Counted from the first letter of the stretch, positions 13,294 to 25,613 are shown. The stretch is DNA of 64,000 bases from Cephalopachus bancanus (GCA_027257055.1 JAPVLO010000180.1:682001-746000); one strand, 5' to 3'. Made by a program: numbers and translations. Notes: generated from the letters alone by a model not told the origin.

Positions 13294-13561
13294 GATGCCT
13301 GCTTTAACACCAAGCTCTGGTCTTTCGTATCCTTCATTTCTGAATTAATGATGGGGTCTCCCCTCAGGTTGTGGTGGAGAGCAGATCGACCCAAGACCAA
13401 GGTTGTTTCTCTTCCAAATTCTGACTGTGACATCAGGAGGCATTTTTTGCTTAACTGGCATTATAGTCAGTCATCTATCTTTATAATGAAGAAATATTAT
13501 TCATAATTTTTTAACTTACTATTTGTAAACTTTCACTTTTTCTGTTACAAGTGGACATTTC

Positions 13562-14067
13562 AGTATTATTTTTAAATTTAAATTAAATTAAATTAAATTT
13601 TATTTTTTGAGTTGGAGTCTCACTCTGTCGCCCAGACTGGAGTACAGTGGCCGCTCCCGGCCACCGCAGCCTCTACCTGCTGAACTCTGGCGATCCTTCC
13701 GCCTCAGCCTTCCAAGTAACTGGAACTACAGGCGCGCGCTACCACGCCCGGCTAATTTTTGATTTATTGTAGAGATGAGGTCTCGCCAAGTTGCCCAGGC
13801 GGGTCTCGAACCCGTGGGCTCAGACAATCCACTAACCTCAGCCTCCCAAAGGCGCGGATTACAAGCTGAGCCACCGTGCCCGGCGTTAAATTTTAATTTA
13901 AAAAATTTTTTTAATGTTTTTATTTTTTGAGTCGGGGACTCACTCTGTCACCCAGGCTGGGTGCAGTGGCACGATCACTGCTCACTGTAGCCACCCACTC
14001 CTGGGCTCAAGTGATCCTCCCTCCTCCACCTCCTTAAGATTATAGACCTGAGCCACCGTGCCTCGCC
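13562..14067 (-). mobile_element. Monomeric Alu (FLAM-like) with a younger Alu in its tail
   Basis: The monomer proper is 13922-14066, antisense. TSD 'acaagtggacatttc' lies at 13547-13561 and 14068-14082, so the whole interval is one insertion later invaded by the Alu at 13601. Confidence 0.85.
13601..13884 (-). mobile_element. Alu (strepsirrhine type), nested
   Basis: Full-length antisense copy sitting in the T-rich tail of the monomer; flanks carry 'ttaaatttt'. Confidence 0.95.
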
Positions 14068-14107
14068 ACAAGTGGACATTTCTATATCCTGTTCATTAGA
14101 CTATTCT

Positions 14108-14403
14108 CTTTTTTTTGAGTTGAAGTGTCATTCTGTTGCCCAGGCTGGAGTACAGTGGTGTGCTCATGGCTACCACAGCCTTGACCTGCTGGGCTCAGGC
14201 CATCCTTCTGCCTCAGCCTTCCAAGTAGCTGGAACTATAAGCATGTGCCATCACACCCCGCTAATTTTTTTTTTTTGAGTTATTGTAGAGATGAGGCCTA
14301 ACCAATTTGCCCAGACTGGTCTCGAACCTGTGGGCTCAGGCAATCCTCTCACTTCGGCCTCCCAAAGTGCTAGGATTATAGACATGAATCACTGCGCCTG
14401 GCC
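14108..14403 (-). mobile_element. Alu, diverged
   Basis: Antisense; TSD 'tcattagactattct' at 14093-14107 and 14404-14418. Confidence 0.95.
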
Positions 14404-14799
14404 TCATTAGACTATTCTTGAAGTTAAGGCCAGAGCTGTTAGTCATGCTACAGGATTCTAACACAGAGTCCAGAGCGACTGTAAACTCTGTGCAATATGG
14501 AAGTACCCTATTCCCATGTTTTTTAGTATAGAAATTGATTGCCTGGTACAGCTAAAGAATTGCAGTGGCATTGAAGAGAGTTCATTCTAAATTTACAGTG
14601 GCATAGTAATGGTTTGCTAGTTAGGCCTAATATCCTTTATGAATTCTTCTCTGTAGGCCATTTTAGAGGGGAAAAAAATCTGTATTTGTAATGAAGTTTC
14701 TTACTCTTGCTTATTGCCATCATATACTTTTTGTGTGAACATAAAGATCATTGGATTTGGTGTCGAAAGATCTGGGTTTGCAATTTTGCCAATTTAGTG

Positions 14800-15259
14800 C
14801 TGTGTGGGAGAGTATAAGACACAGTTTTGCACTGTTGGTAGTTAACTGGCTCACTCTTTCTGGAATGTAATTTGCGATATTCGTCAGAACAGAAGCGTTT
14901 GTTGACTTAGCAACCGCACTTCCAGATTTTATTTTAAGGAGATAATAGGTTACGTTCAGAAATACATGTAGAAAAATATGTGTGTAAAGACATTCATAAC
15001 AATGTTTATGACAGTAGAAAATTTCTAACAACTCAAATGTCTACCAGAAAGAAAATTGGATAGATAAATAGAAATGGCACATCTGTATGCTGAGATAACA
15101 TAGCTGTTAAAAATGATCATATGTTTATAGATACAGGAAAGGATATTAAGCATATTAAGCTTATTATTAAGCATATTAAGTGATTAAAGCATATTAAGTG
15201 ATTATTAAGTGATTAAAGCCAGTTGTAAAGCATAGCATGATTGTATTCATGCAGAATGG
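14800..15259 (+). mobile_element. Old L1/HAL1-like 3' fragment
   Basis: The order 'caaccgcacttccagatttt', 'catgtagaaaaatatgtgtg', 'caactcaaatgtctaccag' and 'gttaaaaatgatcatatg' matches the 3' region of an old L1-type element in sense orientation. The subfamily is uncertain. Confidence 0.5.
15147..15230 (+). repeat. Short tandem expansion of 'aagcatattaag/tgatta'
   Basis: The strings 'aagcatattaag' and 'aagtgatta' alternate three to four times inside the L1/HAL1-like remnant, where one copy would be expected. Confidence 0.85.
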
Positions 15260-15273
15260 TGTATGTATTTTTT

Positions 15274-15546
15274 TTTTTTTTTTGAGTTGGAGTCTCACTG
15301 TCGCCCAGACTGGAGTGCTGCCTCGACTTGCTGGGCTCCGGCGATCCTTCCGCCTCAGCCTTCCAAGTAGCTGGAACTACAGGCGCACGTTACCATGCCC
15401 GGCTAATTTTTTTTTTTTTTTTTGGTTTATTGTAGAGATGAGGTTTCGCCTGCCCAGGCGGGTCTCAAACCTGCGGGCTCAGGCAATCCACTTACCTCAG
15501 CCTCCCAAAGGCATGGGATTACAGACTGAGCCACCGAGCCCGGCTT
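15274..15546 (-). mobile_element. Alu with head deletion
   Basis: Antisense; TSD 'gtgtatgtattttt'. Lacks ~24 bp after 'ctggagtgc'. Confidence 0.95.
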
Positions 15547-15562
15547 ATGTGTATGTATTTTT

Positions 15563-15864
15563 TATTTTTTATTTTTATTTTTATTTTTTTGAGTTGGAGT
15601 CTCACTCGGTCGCCCAGACTGGAGTGCAGTGGCCGCTCCCGGCCACCGCAGCCTCGACCTGCTGGGCTCCGGCGATCCTTCCGCCTCAGCCTTCTGAGTA
15701 GCTGGAATTACAGGCATGCGCTACCACGCCCGACTGATTTTTTGATTTATTGTAGAGATGAGGTCTCGCTGCCCAGGAGGGTCTCGAACCCGCAGGCTCA
15801 GGCAATCCACTCACCTCAGCCTCCCAAAGGCGCGGGATTACAGGCTGAGCCACCGAGCCCGACT
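15563..15864 (-). mobile_element. Alu, shortened-centre subgroup
   Basis: Antisense; flanked by 'tgtgtatgtatttttt' on both sides, the same target used by the previous Alu. Confidence 0.95.
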
Positions 15865-15949
15865 TGTGTATGTATTTTTTAAGTGTGTATAGTTGTTTAG
15901 CTTTATTTGGTATAAGTTTATATAGCTTATTATTTTTATGATTCATTTT

Positions 15950-16056
15950 ACTTATTTGAAATGGGATCTCTCTATGTTTCCCAGGCTGGTCTCAACTTTG
16001 TGGACTCCCATGATACTCCAAGTAGCTGAGACTGCATGTGCCACCACACGTAGCTG
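15950..16056 (-). mobile_element. Old Alu monomer fragment
   Basis: Antisense; 'tgtttcccaggctggtctca' to 'gtgccaccaca'. Confidence 0.7.
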
Positions 16057-16064
16057 GTTCAAGT

Positions 16065-17215
16065 TTTAAAACTCATTTTGAAATAATTTAGATTCACAAA
16101 AGGTTGCAAAAAAATATGCAGGGAGGTTGGTTACTAGCATCCTTTACTCAGTTTCCCCCCTCCGTAACATCATGTGTAATACAGTACAGTATCAAAACCA
16201 CAGAAACTGAGCAATCCCCAGAGCTTATTGAGATTTCAGCAGTTAGTTAAGCATGCATTACTTATGTCTGTGTGTGACTCTGTAACGTTTTTGTCACGTG
16301 TGGATTCACCTGACTGACACCACAATGGAGACACCATGCTGTCCCTTCATAGCCACACCCTGTCTCTCCCTCAGCCCTCGCCGGTGGGGGCTGCTAATCA
16401 TTCTTTCGTTTCTGTTGCTCTATTTCAGGAATGTCATATTAATGGAATTACACAATATTGTAACTTTCTGAGTTTTTTTTTTTGCATTCAGCATAGTGTT
16501 CTTGAGATTCATTGATGCTGTTGGGGGGCCTCGGTAGTGTTTTCCTTTTTAATTGCTAAGTAGTCTTCTATGTTGTGGCCACCCAGAATTTGTTTAGACA
16601 ATTACCTTTTGAGGGATATTTGGTTTGTTTCCACTTTTTACCTGTGATGAGTAAAGCTGCTGTGAACATTTGTGTACAAGTTTTGTTTTGTTTTGTTTTT
16701 TTGAGTCGGACTCTTACTCTGTGGCCTAGGCTGGAGTGCAACGGCCTTGACCTGCTGGGTTCAGCTATCCTTTTGCCTCAGCCTTCATGTAGCTGGGCCC
16801 ACAGGTGCACACCACCACACCTGGCTAATTTTTTTTGTGTTACTGTAGAGATGAGGTCTCGCCAAGTTGCCCATGCTGGTCTTGAAGCCCTGGGCTCAGC
16901 CAATCCTCTCACCTCAGCCTCCCAAAGTGCTAGGATTACAGGTGTGAGCTTGTGTATGCGCCCAGCTTGTGTACAAGTTTTTGAGTGAACACAAGCTTTC
17001 ATTTCTTTGAGACAAATGCTCAAGAGTGCAATTGCTGGGCTGTATAGTAAGTGCATGTTTAGTTGTATATGAAGCTGCCAGGTGGCTTTCAGAGTGGCCG
17101 TGTCCTTATACCTTCCCACCAGCGATGTGTGAGAGGCCAGTGTCTCTACGTCCTTACTAGCAGTTGATGTTGTCACTGTTTTTTATTTTGGAATTCTGAT
17201 CTGTGTGACGTGCTG
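16065..17215 (-). mobile_element. Old L1M 3' region, interrupted by an Alu
   Basis: Phrases such as 'tttagattcacaaaaggttg', 'ttctatgttgtggccaccca' and 'gtgatgagtaaagctgctgt' are antisense L1M 3' sequence. It resumes at 16982 after the Alu insertion. Confidence 0.75.
16685..16966 (-). mobile_element. Alu inside L1M
   Basis: Antisense; TSD 'ttgtgtacaagtttt' at 16670-16684 and 16967-16981. Confidence 0.95.
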
Positions 17216-17289
17216 CCTCATGGTTTTGGTATGGTTCATTTTTACAATAATACAAAGCAAAAGCCATTTTCTCTTAAAAAAATAAAAAT

Positions 17290-17470
17290 CTCCTAGATTT
17301 AAGTCTCTGTTCTGCCACTTATTATCAACATTTTCCTCATAAGTGCCGTGATCTCATCTGTGGGATAGAAAGACTGCTGCTGTTCCTTTTTCACAAGATG
17401 CTTGTGAATATCAGATGACATACAGTCAGAACCATATTGTAGAGTATAAAGTATCACACAAATACAGGTT
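17290..17470 (+). repeat. MIR remnant
   Basis: 'ctctgttctgccacttatta' and 'catctgtgggatagaaag' in MIR order. Confidence 0.6.
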
Positions 17471-18028
17471 ACTTAATACTGAGAAGTTTTGCTGGGTGAA
17501 TAAGGAACATTGACTTCTTTTGTAATCTATTGGGGTTATACTTGTATTATAATGAAGCATTGATGTAAATAAAATCAAGGCAAACCACCTGCAACTGTTT
17601 GACACAGCTGCTTTGGTACTATTTCAGATTTCCTAAACGATGTTTTATATTTCCCTCCTGCCCCGTGGGGAGATGTGCACTGGTCATATACACCAGTAGA
17701 GGCATTATGATTATTGCTGCTGTTCTCATTTTCTAAAAATCTCAGGATGGTTGTAGGCAGGTCAGGTATTTAACCATCGTGTACCTGGGTCACCTTGCTG
17801 CTACTGTCAGAGTTTTGTTAGTGTGTCTTGTTGAATTTGTGCTTAATGACTCTGTTGCATTTAGGATAAAATCCAACCTCCTTAACATGGCATTATGAGA
17901 TGGCCCAGAAATGGCAGTGGCCGTGCTTAGGGGCTTCCTAACCCTTCCTTGCTGAACTGTCTTCAGGGAAGCCCAGTGAAGGGTCTTAAAATGGTGGGGA
18001 GACTTCTAGGCCTATTTCAGATTTTTTT

Positions 18029-18030
18029 GT

Positions 18031-18062
<32 letters not shown>

Positions 18063-18090
18063 AGAGAGAGAAAGAGAGAGAGAGAGAGAG
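18029..18090. repeat. (GT)n followed by (GA)n microsatellite
   Basis: About 16 GT units run directly into a GA tract with one 'aaag' interruption. Confidence 0.95.
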
Positions 18091-18528
18091 TTGCTGATTG
18101 ATTCTTGGGCATGGCTCTCCAGCCCCTTAGATTTCGTTGTTCATTGGGATGTCACAGCAAAACTGGCCCAAAGAAGTGATAGATGCTTGAGGTGATGGAG
18201 ATCCCAGCTGCCCTGATTTGATCACTATACATTGTATATGCGTATCAAAATATCACATGCACCTGTCAATATGTACAGTTATTCTATATCAGTGAAAAAC
18301 AAAATACAGCTGAGATTGCCATTCAGCAGCTGTGTTTGTTGCTGCCAGAATGGTAGTATGTTCAGGCTCTGAGAAGGCACCTGAATCCCCATGTGGTCAG
18401 GACTGCTTCAAGGTGGACCACACCTGCACGTGAAATCCCTGTGGTTGCCTGTCTGGAGTTGAGTTTGTTTAACAAGTGTCATTCAGAGGTGACTTGTTTT
18501 GAATGTTTGTTCCCAATCTTTCATTCTT

Positions 18529-18820
18529 TTTTTTTTTTTTTAATTGAAGTCTTACTCTGTCGCCTACTCAGGAGTGCAGTGGCACACTCATGGCCACCCC
18601 AGCGTCGACCTGCTGGACTCCGGCAATCCTTCCGCCTCAGCCTTCCAAGTAGTCGAAACTACAGGCATGTGCTACCATGCCCAGCTAATTTTTTGATTTT
18701 GCTGTAGAGATGAGGTCTCGCCAAGGTGCCTGGGCTGGTCTCGAACCCGCGAGCTCAGGCAATCCACTTGCCTCAGCCTCCCAAAGTGCTGGGATTACAG
18801 GCTGAGCCATTGAGCCCAGC
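18529..18820 (-). mobile_element. Alu (strepsirrhine type)
   Basis: Antisense; TSD 'caatctttcattctt' at 18514-18528 and 18821-18835. Confidence 0.95.
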
Positions 18821-19719
18821 CAATCTTTCATTCTTGATAGTTGTCAGTGGACTTGGAGGTATGGATGCACACATCATGTTTGGTGCATACTCTGTGCTGT
18901 TGATGGATTTAGCTCTGAATTGGCAAGGGTGGATCCTGCCCTTTTGCTCCAGTTTTGTATGTTTTCCTTACCCAGATCTTCCTTCAGAAATATGTGATTT
19001 CTATTAATAATTGTCATTGTGTTGGAAACGCTGGCATATTTTTGCGGTACCATTTTACTTGTATTTACTGCAAATGATGATGTTAGTTGCCTACTGCCTG
19101 AACATCTGAGCTCATTTGTTTGAAAAAGCACTTGGTGTCGCTGCCTGTAACAGGCGGCCGGGGTTGCCACTGCCCAGTTGTTCCTGCCCTCGAGGCTCTG
19201 ATCAAGTGCGTGGGAGTGAAGAGCGTTCCTCAGGTTCCAGGAGGACAGAGGGATGTGAGGAGAGGAATTCTAGAACAGTAGTCAGAGGGTTGCTTTTGGG
19301 AGGGCTGTGCTTGGCTGTTTCCTTCGTACAGTGGAGAAATTACAGGCATCCTGCAGCAGACAGTGCGTGATACTGAGCAGATGCTTCCAAGTGTTTTCTT
19401 CTGGTCGGGTGCTGTATGGGCATGGCAGGGGCTACATGAGAGAGAGAAACCGGCCCTGTTCTCACGGGGCTTCTGCTCTGGGCACAGAGGGTACTTCTGC
19501 CCTGCAAGGCCATTGTTGAAGGAAGCCATGGCAGTGGTGCTGCTTCAGATCATGGCCATGACAGAGACCCAGGCCTGGGGGACCTGATCACAGAAGGGCG
19601 GGTGCTGACTGGCACGCCTTCAGGGGGCTTCCAAGTGAGTCTCACAAAGGAACTGCTTCAACAGGGTGTGCTGTTTTACATTTGAAAACATATCAGCGAC
19701 TTTTAAAAAATATTTTAGT

Positions 19720-19880
19720 GGACTTGGCATGGTGGCTGACCCCTATAGCTCCAGCTACTTGGGAGGCTAAGGTGGGAGGATCACTTGAGCCCAGGAGATT
19801 GAGGCTGCAGTGAGCTATGATCATCCTACTGTACTCTAGCTTGAGTGACAGAGCAAGATCTTGTCTCAAAAAAAAAGAAA
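19720..19880 (+). mobile_element. Monomeric Alu (FLAM-like)
   Basis: Sense monomer from 'ggcatggtggctgacccc' to 'gatcttgtctc' plus A-rich tail. Confidence 0.85.
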
Positions 19881-20047
19881 AATTTTTTTAATGTAAAAAA
19901 GTAAACTTGAGGGGCAGATCTTGCCTTGAAGGCTAGAGACTAAAAAGTGTTCTTTTTTTTTAATAGAGCAAGGAGAAATAATTTTGTTCTCTGATAATAA
20001 AATGTCTGACAATGGCATTATTCATTCATTAAGTGCATTTTAAAAAT

Positions 20048-20303
20048 TTATTTCAGATAGGGTCTTGCTCTATCGCCCAGGCTGGAGTGCAGTGGCACGA
20101 TCATGGCTCACTGGAGCCTTGAACTCCCAACCTCAAGTGATCTCCCGCCTTGGCCTCCTGCACCCAGCTAATTTTAAAACTTTCTTTGTGGAGATGAGTC
20201 TCACCATATTGCCTAGGCTGGCCTCTAACTTCTGGCCTTGAACAATCCTTCCAACTTGCCCCCCAAGGGCTGGGATTACAGGCATGTGCCACCACACCAG
20301 CCT
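20048..20303 (-). mobile_element. Old Alu (AluJ-like)
   Basis: Antisense, diverged, with deletions in the middle. Confidence 0.85.
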
Positions 20304-20433
20304 TGTTCAGTAAATGTTAGTGAACTGCCTGCTTGTACTAAGCTCAGAATAGTGTGATAAACAGGTTGTCCACCACTGCATGAGGGCCATAGTCAGGTAG
20401 TGGGGCAGCCTCACATCCGTGTGTCCAGTTTTT

Positions 20434-20722
20434 TTTTTTTTTTGAGTTGGAGTCTCACTGTGTCACCCAGACTGGAGTGCAGTGGCTGCTCCCAGCCACC
20501 GCAGCCTTGACCTGCTGGGCTCCAGCGATCCTTCCGCCTCAGCTTTCCAAGTAGCTGGAACTACAGGTGCACGCTACCACACCTGGCTAATTTTTTTGAT
20601 TTATTGTAGAGATGAGGTGTCGCCAAGTTGCCCAGGCGGGTCTCGAACCTGCGGGCTCAGACAATCCACTCACCTCAGCCTCCCAAGGCGCAGGATTACA
20701 GGCTGAGCCACCGAGCCTGGCT
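20434..20722 (-). mobile_element. Alu (strepsirrhine type)
   Basis: Antisense; TSD 'gtgtccagtttt' / 'gtgtctagtttt'. Confidence 0.95.
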
Positions 20723-21059
20723 ATGTGTCTAGTTTTATGGTTGGAATGCTTTTAGGACTGAGGACAGGCCTCTCATCTGGGCTTGGGTGATCAAAGAGGG
20801 CTTCCTGGAAGAAGGGATGTCCAGATCAGCTTTGCTGATAGACACTGGAGTTAATCCCATTTTCGGGCTAATATTGTATTGAAAGTGAATGGGAGCCCTA
20901 TTGTGGTTTTGGTTTTGGGTGTGCCTTACATCCTCTATGGAGAGGAAATTGAGGGACTGGCTCTGTACTCCAGCCTCTAGCCCTGTCGTTTGGCCCGTGT
21001 TGAGTAACCTCCACTCCCCAGAACGCGCCCTGTGCTCTGTGCCTGCCGTTCCTCTGCAG

Positions 21060-21330
21060 AGCTGACTCCCTTTTGTCAGCCTGCGACTTGCTTGGCCCTT
21101 CAGGGCAGAGCCGTTACCTCCTTCAGGATGCTTTCCCTGATTCCTCCTAGGAGATGTTGAGTGCACCCCCTGTGACCTCATGCGCAGGACTGGTCTTTAT
21201 CCTCAGTTTCCCTGTGCTGAAGAGGCACCTCTTCATCCTCCTGTATGGCTTGGAGGCAGAGGCAGTGTCTCTCACAGGGCCTGGCACGGCCCAGATACCC
21301 AGCCAGTGTTTGCTGAGTGAACTCATTGAG
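21060..21330 (+). repeat. L2 3' end remnant
   Basis: 'ccttcaggatgctttccctg' (21120-21139), then 'acagggcctggcac' and 'gtttgctgagtgaactc', is the L2 3' end order. Confidence 0.7.
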
Positions 21331-21879
21331 CAGCTTTAGATGGTTGTGGCCACGTGCCTGCAGTTGAAACTCTTGGCTCCCTCCATTTTAAGAAGAGTGC
21401 TGGGGCAACCCCCTCGGATCCCCTCCCACTGTGGGAGCTTTTCTGTCCTGTCAATAAATCCTGCTTAAAAAAAAAAAAGAGAGTGAGAAAGTGCCGTTGA
21501 CTGAAGAAAGTGGAAGCACCAGTAAGAAAGATTCTATGCAAGTGTTTGGTTATTCATTTCCTGAGGCTCCTTAGAGTCCTTTGCACCTTAAACCTCTTTT
21601 ACTCTTTGCCTGAGTGACCGATAAACTGGGTAGCGCATAGTTTCCACTTCTTGCAAACTCCTAATGTGCATTATTAAATCTGACCACAGTGATTTATTCA
21701 TTAGAAGTCTTTTGGTTATTAAAAAAAATCAATTTGACTTAGCAACAGGGTACTCCACGGTGGAGACAGGACTGTCTCATGAAATCCAAGGTGAGGATCA
21801 GGGCTGGGCTTCTGGAAGAACTGGTCCAAGAACTGGGTGACTGGCAGCAGTCCCGAGGGGCCTTCCTGGTTATGCCTGC

Positions 21880-21949
21880 CTGCTTCTCCTTCTTTCCCTC
21901 CTTTCCTCCCTTCCTGGCTCCCTTCTTCCCTCACTCCCTGACTCCCTGT
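21880..21949. repeat. CT-rich tract at Alu tail
   Basis: A polypyrimidine run of 'ttccctcc' type precedes the antisense Alu at 21950. It probably arose from that Alu's tail. Confidence 0.8.
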
Positions 21950-22226
21950 CATTTAGGCTGAAGTGCAGTGGCACAATCATAGCCACCACAGCCTCGACCT
22001 GCTGGACTCAGGCAATCCTTCCACCTCAGCTTTCCAAATAGCTGGAATTATAGGCACCTGCCATCACATCTGGCTAATTTTAAAAATTTAATTGTAGAGA
22101 TATGGTCTCACCAAGTTGCCCAGGCCAGTCTCCAACCCCTGGGTTCAGGCAATCCTCTTGTCTCTGCCTCCCAAAATTCTGGGATTACAGGCATGAGCCA
22201 CCATGGCACGAGCCACATGCCCAGCC
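21950..22226 (-). mobile_element. Alu, diverged
   Basis: Antisense with a CT-rich tail; right end has an extra 'ggcacgagccacatgccc'. Confidence 0.9.
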
Positions 22227-23022
22227 TATGTCTGCTCTTTCTGCAAAGCCCTTTAATCATCTTTCTTACTAGCTGACTTTCTCTGCTTCTCAGTGGGTAG
22301 GGGATGGCTTCATAGCCCTAAACTTTGCAGCCAAGCTCCAACCAAATGGAAAGCCTATCTCTCCATCTCAATTCCAAATTTTCCAGGACTGTCTACCCTT
22401 GACCCAGTCAGCTGTGGCCAGGGGTGAGGTCATATGGCACACACTTGTCTGGCTCTACTCACCTCTGAAAAGGGGGTGGGAAGATAGGAGAGAGGTTGGA
22501 GAGACAGAAAGCAGAGAGCCAGTGTAAGTTTAGTGGACACAAAATATCTAACGTAGTGATAAGCACCGGAGATCCATGAACTACTGTAGGATCTGTTGTT
22601 GGTTATCATCAAAAAATGTCAATCTTAGATGAAACTTACGGATTTAACTTTGAAGAGATTTTATTTATCTTTAAAATATGCATATAATTTAAGATTCTTA
22701 AGGTAATGGCATATTTACTTACGCAGTTAGTAGGTCTTAGCTTTGTGTATCTTATGACATTTCATTGGCATGATACCATCTTTAGTTGCTGGGAAACAGG
22801 TAATAACTTCTGTCAAATGGAAACATAAGTTTATACAAATGTAAGGCATTATTTTAACTTATTAATTAGGCAAAAACATTTTGGAACCTGTAATAGCTAT
22901 CTATCATTTTTAAAGGTTTTATTTTGTTTTTGTCATAATAATTTTACGTATTTATAAGGTAACAGTGTGATGTTTTGACACATGTATACATTGAGTAACA
23001 ATTAAATCAGGGCAATTAGCAT

Positions 23023-23903
23023 CGTTAGGGTACAGATAGGGTGAGGGTGGAGGGATGGACAGAGAGGCAAGGGGATGGGTGGAGAAGCACAGTGTGCGCT
23101 GGCAACCCAGAGATCTGAGTAATGCATAGAATTGCAACATACAAAGAGGTAACGAAAGAAAAGCTTGTTTAAAAGTAAATTAGAGAGAGAAGGAGAAGGG
23201 AGAGAGATTCACCTCCTCAAGGTGGGGGAGGGGGCCAAAGCCAGGAAGTGTGGCAACAGCCATAGCTCAAAGAGCACGTGGCCACACCAGAGTCTAGCAA
23301 GGCAGTGGCGGCTGGTTGCTTGTGATTGAGTCCTTTTAACCCTTCCCCTTGATGGGGAAAGCTCATTAAGGCGATTGGGTGGTGGTCTGCTCCACATCAT
23401 CACAAAGGGACAGGCAAGCACAGGTACTGACATCAAGTGATAGACAGCAGGCAGATGGGTGGGTCAGTCACATGATTGCTGCCGTGGTGGGGTTTATCTG
23501 TGTCACTTAGGTCACAAAGGGCTGATTAGGTTAACTTGGGGAGTTTGGGCCTGGAGGGGTTTTTCCTGCAAGAGACTTGTTAGACATTTGCAATTCACAA
23601 ACTCCTTCACCAAAGGTGGTCACATTATCACTTCTATGACTTTGGCCAGCCAAAGGGTAATCTTTGGTCTTCAGCCTTGACAAGGAACCTAAAAGTTTAC
23701 TAGAGATTATTATGCTAAACCATGAATTGAAAGTTTGCGTTGTTCTGGTCTTACATCTGATGGAGATTGAGGGGGGATGGGATAGGCTGTTGCTTATTCT
23801 GCAGTCGAATGTCTGAAGGCTTTCTAATGGTTATGCTGAGGCAAAAAGACTAAACTAAGAATAAGCGAAGTTTCTTCTAGGTTTCTATAGGTACCATCTT
23901 TCA
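23023..23903 (-). mobile_element. Solo LTR (881 bp) inserted in old L1
   Basis: The insertion interrupts L1 text cleanly and is flanked by the 5-bp duplication 'agcat' (23018-23022 and 23904-23908). Read on the - strand it starts with TG, has a pyrimidine-rich U5-like region, and has a 'ttaaaagga' TATA-like box. It ends 'aacg' rather than the usual CA. No internal retroviral sequence is present, so it looks like a recombined solo LTR. A related copy in the opposite orientation is at 40771-41665. Confidence 0.75.
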
Positions 23904-24301
23904 AGCATATCCATCCCTTCAGACACTTATCATTTCTTAGTAGTAAGAACATTCAGATTCTTCTCTTGTAGCTTTGTGAACTAACCAGTGCATTAGTTAG
24001 TCACCCGCTGTGCAACAGAACACTAGAAGCTATTCCTCCTGTCTAACTGACTTTGTACCTGTTGACCACCTTCTGCCCACGTCCCCCATTGCCTTCCCCA
24101 GCAACTCATAGCCACTGCTCTCTACTTCTACGAGAGAACACGTACGAGTAAGGTCATGTGGTGGTTGTCCTTCTGTACTTAGTCTGTGTCACTTAGCATA
24201 GTATTCTCTAGGTTCATTCATGTAGGAAATGACGGAATGTCATGCCTTTATGGCTGAATAGTATTTCTTTTATATAATATACTACATTGAAAAATTTCAT
24301 C

Positions 24302-24602
24302 AGACCAGGCATGGTGGCTCAAGCCTGTCATCCCAGCACTTTGGGAGGCCGAGGTGAGGGTATTACCTGAGCCCACCGGTTCAAGAACAGCCTGGGCAAC
24401 TTGGCGAGACTTCATCTCCACAATAAATCAAAAAATTAGCTGGGCGTGGTAGTAGTGTGTGCCTGTAGTTCCAGCTACTTGGAAGCCTGAGGCGGAAGGA
24501 TCACCGAAGCCTAGCAGGTCGAGGCTATGATAGCTGTGAGCGTGCCACTGCGCTACAGCCTGGGCGACGAAGTGAGACTCCAACTTAAAAAAAAAAAAAA
24601 AA
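24302..24602 (+). mobile_element. Alu inside L1MA
   Basis: Sense, poly(A); TSD 'aaaaatttcat'. L1 text continues across it. Confidence 0.95.
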
Positions 24603-24786
24603 AAAATTTCATTCATCTTTTGATGGATACTTAGGTTGATTCCATATCTTGGCTATTGTGAATAGTGCTGCCATAAACATGGGAGTGCAGGTATGTCTTC
24701 AACATACTGATTTCATTTCCTTTATACAGAGGGTGTAAAAAAATATACATTTTAAGAAAGGAAAAAACCGTATTAAAATTTTAATA

Positions 24787-25074
24787 AGCTGGGCTCGGTG
24801 GCTCAGCCTGTAATCCCGCGCCTTTGGAAGGCTGAGGTGAGTGGATTGCCTGAGCCCATGGGTTCTAGACCCATCTGGGCAGCGAGACCTCATCTGTACA
24901 ATAAATAAAAAAATCAGCCGGGCGTGGTAGTGCATGCCTGTAATTCCAGCTACTTGGAAGGCTGAGGTGGAAGGATCGCCGGAGCCTAGCAGGTCGAGGC
25001 TGCGGTGGCCGGGAGCGGCCACTGCACTCCAGTCTGGGCGACAAAGTGAAACTCCAACTCAAAAAAAAAAAAAA
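24787..25074 (+). mobile_element. Alu, shortened-centre subgroup
   Basis: Sense, poly(A); TSD around 'ttttaata'. Confidence 0.95.
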
Positions 25075-25213
25075 TTTTTAATACTCAGCATATACCGTTA
25101 GCAAAAGATGAACACAAGTCACGTTTGACTTCTGCAATTACAAGAGGTGCTAAAGTGGTTACCATTAGCAACCAGATACTTCTGATTACAGTGAATATCT
25201 CCTGATATCTCTT

Positions 25214-25500
25214 TTTTTTTTTGAGTTGGAGTCTCACTCTGTCACCCAGACTGGAGTGCAGCGGCCGCTCCCGGCCACTGCAGCCTTGACCTGCTGGGCT
25301 CTGGCCATCCTTCCACCTCAGCCTTCCAAGTAGCTGGAACTACAGGTGCGTGCTACCATGCCTGGCTAATTTTTTTATTTATTGTAGAGATGAGGTCTTG
25401 CCAGGTTGCCCAGGCAGGTCTCCAACCCTCGGGCTCAGGCAATCCACTCACCTTGGCCTCCCAAAGCGCTGGGATTACAGGCTGAGCTACCGAGCCCGGC
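25214..25500 (-). mobile_element. Alu (strepsirrhine type)
   Basis: Antisense; TSD 'ctcctgatatctctt' / 'ctcctgacatctctt'. Confidence 0.95.
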
Positions 25501-25613
25501 CTCCTGACATCTCTTAAAATGTGTGTACATTTTTTTGGCATCCCCAGTATATACCAGTTGATTATCCCTAACCTGAAAATCCAAACTCTGAAATGTTACA
25601 AAATCAAAAACTT

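Noticed and set aside
17820..17950. L2-like text ('ttaggataaaatccaacctc')
   Set aside because: Too short and diverged to place with confidence.
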